A stretch of DNA of 7,843 nt, taken from assembly GCF_937858865.1 (NCBI RefSeq), contig NZ_CALLYO010000228.1, forward strand, positions 1 through 7,843, read 5' to 3'. This stretch comes from an uncultured Amaricoccus sp. Its GTDB lineage: Bacteria; Pseudomonadota; Alphaproteobacteria; Rhodobacterales; Rhodobacteraceae. The translations under genes and the position numbers were made by a program. Under the pieces are notes generated by a model. The model saw only the letters and a program-made list of their open reading frames with translations. It was not told the DNA's origin and made no database searches. Position 1 is the first letter of the stretch. Every line of letters starts with the position of its first letter. Shown here piece by piece: positions 6,319 to 7,843 of this stretch.

Positions 6319-7368
6319 ATGCTGCGGCGATCCTTCCTGACGGCAGTCGCCTTCCTGCTCGCGCTCGCCGCTCCCGGGCTTTCCCAGACGCGGCCTTCCC
6401 AGACGCGGCCCTTCACCGACGCCGCCGGCCGCACGGTCGAGGTCCCCGCGGCGCCGCAGCGGGTGCTCGCCGCCGGCCCGCCCGCCTCGGTGCTGCTCTA
6501 CGCCCTGGCGCCGGAGAAGATGGTCGGCTGGGTCCGCGAGCCGAGCGCGGTGGAGAAGGAATATCTCGCCGCCCCCTACCGCGACCTCCCGACCTATGGC
6601 CGCCTCACCGGCCGCGGCAACACCGCGAACATCGAGATGGTGCTCGGGATGCAGCCCGATCTCATCCTCGACGTCGGCTCGGTCGACGAGACCTATGCCT
6701 CGCTCGCCGACCGGGTGCAGGCGCAGACCGGCATCCCCTACGTGCTCGTCGACGGCAGCTTCGCCCGCACGCCCGAGACGCTGCGCGAGGTCGGCGCGCT
6801 GCTCGGCGTCCCCGACGCCGCCGAGGCGCTGGCCGCCTTCGCCGAGGCGGCGATCGCCCGCCTCGAGGCGCGCGTGGCGGCGATCCCGCTGGACCAGCGG
6901 CCGCGCGTCTACTACGGCCGCGGCCCGGACGGCCTCGAGACCGGCCTCGCCGGCTCGATCAACATGGAGGTGCTCGACGCCGTCGGCGCGACGAACGTGG
7001 CGGCCGCCGCCGGCTGGGGCGGGCTCGCCAACGTCTCGGTCGAGCAGGTGCTCGCCTGGGACCCCGACGTGATCCTGACCCAGAACCCCGACTTCCACGC
7101 CGGCATCGCCGGTGCGCCGGTCTGGGGCGACGTCGCCGCCGTGCGCGAAGGGCGCGTCTACCGCGTGCCGGCGCTGCCCTTCGGCTGGTTCGACACGCCT
7201 CCGGGCATCAACCGCATCATCGGGGTCGACTGGCTGGCCAACGTCCTCTATCCGGAAGCGAGCGACGACGACCTCCGGGAAAGGACACGCGCCTTCTACC
7301 AGCTCTTCTACCATGTCGAGCTGACCGACGCGCAGCTCGACACCCTCCTTGCGGACGCGGCCCCCTGA
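6319..7368 (+). CDS. Periplasmic FecB/TroA-like substrate-binding protein, second importer
   Basis: This 349-residue binding protein belongs to the iron-siderophore/metal/molybdate superfamily and is probably partner to the permease that overlaps its 3' end. The signal peptide MLRRSFLTAVAFLLALAAPGLS is followed by a duplicated SQTRP. The mature start FTDAAGRTVEVPAAPQRVLA (32-51) is the standard family opening. Later motifs are EMVLGMQPDLILDVG (106-120), NVSVEQVLAWDPDVILTQNP (238-257), WGDVAAVREGRVYRVPALPF (269-288) and GWFDTPPGINRIIGVDWLAN (289-308), then LYPEASDDDLRERTRAFYQL (310-329). The PPGINRIIG..WLA..LYP block is typical of a subgroup commonly annotated as iron/metal-binding and also seen in MolA-like proteins. 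The minus-strand binding protein lacks this block (VEQPLTVLWMATKLHP instead), so the two probably differ in ligand pocket. The gene is divergent from the minus-strand operon and shares its intergenic region. Confidence 0.88.
   Translation: MLRRSFLTAVAFLLALAAPGLSQTRPSQTRPFTDAAGRTVEVPAAPQRVLAAGPPASVLLYALAPEKMVGWVREPSAVEKEYLAAPYRDLPTYGRLTGRGNTANIEMVLGMQPDLILDVGSVDETYASLADRVQAQTGIPYVLVDGSFARTPETLREVGALLGVPDAAEALAAFAEAAIARLEARVAAIPLDQRPRVYYGRGPDGLETGLAGSINMEVLDAVGATNVAAAAGWGGLANVSVEQVLAWDPDVILTQNPDFHAGIAGAPVWGDVAAVREGRVYRVPALPFGWFDTPPGINRIIGVDWLANVLYPEASDDDLRERTRAFYQLFYHVELTDAQLDTLLADAAP
6381..6410 (+). repeat. Perfect 15-bp tandem duplication in the signal-peptide junction
   Basis: The unit TTCCCAGACGCGGCC occurs twice head to tail with no mismatch. 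It encodes SQTRP twice immediately at the predicted signal-peptidase site and keeps the frame. It is likely a recent slippage duplication that only lengthens the mature N-terminus. Confidence 0.9.
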
Positions 7369-7843
7369 GCGCGCTGCTGCGGGCCGGGGGCCTGCCCCTC
7401 GCCCTCCTCCTCGTCGTCGTCCTCGTCGCCCTCGGCGTCGGCCGCTATCCGGTGCCGCCGCTCGACGTGCTGCGCATCGCCGCGGCCAAGCTCGCCGGCC
7501 ATCCGAGCGGCCTCGCCGAGACCGCCGAGACGGTGGTCTGGCACGTCCGCCTGCCCCGGGTCGGCGCCGGCCTCCTCGTCGGCGCCGCCCTCGCCGCCTC
7601 CGGCGCCGTCTACCAGGGCCTCTTCCGCAACCCGCTCGTCTCGCCCGACATCCTCGGCGTCTCGGCCGGGGCCAGCCTCGGCGCGGTCGCCGGCATCTTC
7701 CTGTCGCTGCCCGTCGTCGCGATCCAGACCCTCGCCTTTGCCGGCGGCCTCGTCGCCGTCGCCCTGGTCTATCTCGTCGGCACCGCCGCCCGCGGCCGCG
7801 ACCCGGTGCTCGTCCTCGTCCTCGCCGGCGTCGCCATCGGCGC
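7365..7843 (+). CDS. FecCD/BtuC-type ABC importer permease, second importer (3' end outside window)
   Basis: This is the inner-membrane permease partner of the preceding binding protein; 159 codons are visible. A hydrophobic segment at 10-25 (LPLALLLVVVLVALGV) is followed by RLPRVGAGLLVGAALAASGA (62-81), YQGLFRNPLVSPDILGVSAG (83-102) and further membrane segments (115-139 and from about 148). This block aligns without gaps to the minus-strand permease, with 38 of 50 residues identical by eye. The start is unusual. No ATG, GTG or TTG occurs in this frame for at least 100 bp upstream, and the first one downstream (GTG encoding V30) would delete the first helix. The best candidate is CTG at 7365, overlapping the preceding stop as CTGA, the geometry normally seen as ATGA/GTGA. 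CTG codons at 7374 and 7377 are alternatives. An ATPase gene would be expected beyond the edge. Confidence 0.88.
   Translation, partial: MSALLRAGGLPLALLLVVVLVALGVGRYPVPPLDVLRIAAAKLAGHPSGLAETAETVVWHVRLPRVGAGLLVGAALAASGAVYQGLFRNPLVSPDILGVSAGASLGAVAGIFLSLPVVAIQTLAFAGGLVAVALVYLVGTAARGRDPVLVLVLAGVAIG

Noticed and set aside
6190..7314. Minus-strand open frame of 374 codons opposite the second binding protein
   Set aside because: Composition is biased (Gly/Arg/Asp/Val/His) with no motif, and the opposite strand encodes an unambiguous binding protein with signal peptide.

Overview
The window is very GC-rich, almost fully coding and tightly packed, with many 1-19 bp gene overlaps and both GTG and apparent CTG starts. 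This suits a high-GC Gram-negative bacterium, most likely an alphaproteobacterium. That assignment rests on composition, codon use and gene type only, because there is no rRNA or other marker gene. Every recognisable gene concerns metal or oxyanion import.

Layout. Positions 1-2077 (minus strand) hold modABC, the classical molybdate ABC importer, in the order modA > modB > modC; modC runs off the left edge. Positions 2177-6176 (minus strand) hold a five-gene run. In transcription order these are an unrecognised 80-residue protein, a FecCD-type permease, its ATPase, a periplasmic FecB/TroA-like binding protein, and a DUF4213/DUF364 protein of the putative heavy-metal-chelation family. Positions 6319-7843 (plus strand) start a second, divergent importer of the same superfamily: a binding protein, then a permease that is cut by the right edge. 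The 142-bp divergent intergenic region carries a striking A/T-flanked inverted repeat at 6188-6211, the best operator candidate in the window.

Working model (inference). The locus looks like a metal-acquisition island that pairs high-affinity molybdate uptake (ModABC) with two related siderophore/cobalamin-superfamily importers. That superfamily includes the MolABC molybdate/tungstate importers. DUF364 and the 80-residue protein are candidate cytoplasmic handling factors for whatever the minus-strand importer brings in. The two importers share a nearly identical permease core but have different-looking binding proteins, so they may take different ligands (for example free oxyanion against a chelated metal). 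Iron-siderophore uptake remains an alternative for both.

The points most worth a second look are the operator-like palindrome, the small Cys/His-containing first gene of the operon, the DUF364 gene inside a transporter operon, and the second permease, which appears to have only a CTG start.
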